Positions 5,940-5,975 of a stretch of 5,975 bases of DNA are shown here, one piece after another. The DNA is from Alphaproteobacteria bacterium. GTDB lineage: Bacteria; Pseudomonadota; Alphaproteobacteria; Rickettsiales; VGDC01. Under the pieces are notes generated by a model, which was not told the origin of the DNA, did not search any database, and was given only the letters and a program-made list of their open reading frames with translations. The first letter of the stretch is position 1. Each line of letters opens with the position of its first letter. A program made the position numbers and the translations under genes. The stretch spans positions 1 through 5,975 of the forward strand of contig VGDC01000134.1 of assembly GCA_016869895.1 (NCBI GenBank). Direction: 5' to 3'.

Positions 5940-5975
5940 ATGCGCCTGCATTACTTCGACGCGCCGAACCCGCAC
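5940..5975 (+). CDS. Start of a downstream gene, possibly GST-like (cut by the window edge)
   Basis: An open frame begins with ATG at 5940-5942, ten bases after the dadA stop, and reads MRLHYFDAPNPH to the window end. AGGA lies just before the ATG. An in-frame ATG at 5913-5915, overlapping the end of dadA, could instead be the start and would add MQPAFEQQD. The close spacing suggests an operon with dadA. The opening strand followed by Pro-Asn-Pro vaguely recalls the start of glutathione S-transferase domains, but twelve residues are too few to name it. It does not resemble the start of alanine racemase. Confidence 0.45.
   Translation, partial: MRLHYFDAPNPH

Noticed and set aside
4598..5941. 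Long minus-strand open frame (447 codons) lying antisense to almost all of dadA
   Set aside because: It mirrors the dadA codons, has a low-complexity composition rich in Ala, Gly, Asp and Phe with no family pattern, and dadA is a clear full-length match.

Overview
The window looks like a chromosomal segment from an alphaproteobacterium. The coding regions are moderately GC-rich and the intergenic regions are clearly richer in A and T. FliF and the FliG N-terminus read like alphaproteobacterial proteins, and a perfect TTAA-N7-TTAA site of the CtrA type lies in front of fliF. No mobile element, CRISPR array, tRNA or rRNA was seen. Genus and species cannot be fixed from this sequence alone.

Layout from left to right. 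Positions 1-218 (minus strand) hold the first 72 codons of fliG, the motor switch gene, which runs off the left edge. Upstream of it in the same direction is a complete fliF (255-1913), the MS-ring gene, so the two form the start of a leftward flagellar basal-body operon. A 321-base gene-free, AT-rich region (1914-2234) follows. It contains the fliF leader with a possible hairpin, the CtrA-type site, a perfect DnaA box and a near-consensus one, and an intrinsic terminator for the next gene. Positions 2235-3077 (minus) encode an unnamed multi-pass membrane protein with an N-terminal GYF_2-like domain. Positions 3161-4555 (minus) encode an M17 leucyl-aminopeptidase-family enzyme with all catalytic residues present. 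It is divergent from dadA (4670-5929, plus), an FAD-dependent D-amino acid dehydrogenase. The shared 114-base control region between the two contains inverted repeats. The first 12 codons of another plus-strand gene begin ten bases after dadA.

How the genes fit together. FliF and FliG are direct partners: the FliF C-terminal tail binds the FliG N-terminus to anchor the rotor. The aminopeptidase and DadA both feed amino-acid catabolism, one releasing amino acids from peptides and the other deaminating D-amino acids. Joint regulation from the shared region is possible but not shown. The GYF_2 membrane protein has no evident functional link to either group.

No convincing undescribed multi-gene system is visible. 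The most interesting signals are regulatory: the CtrA site and the DnaA boxes sharing the fliF upstream region, and the dyads between the aminopeptidase gene and dadA.
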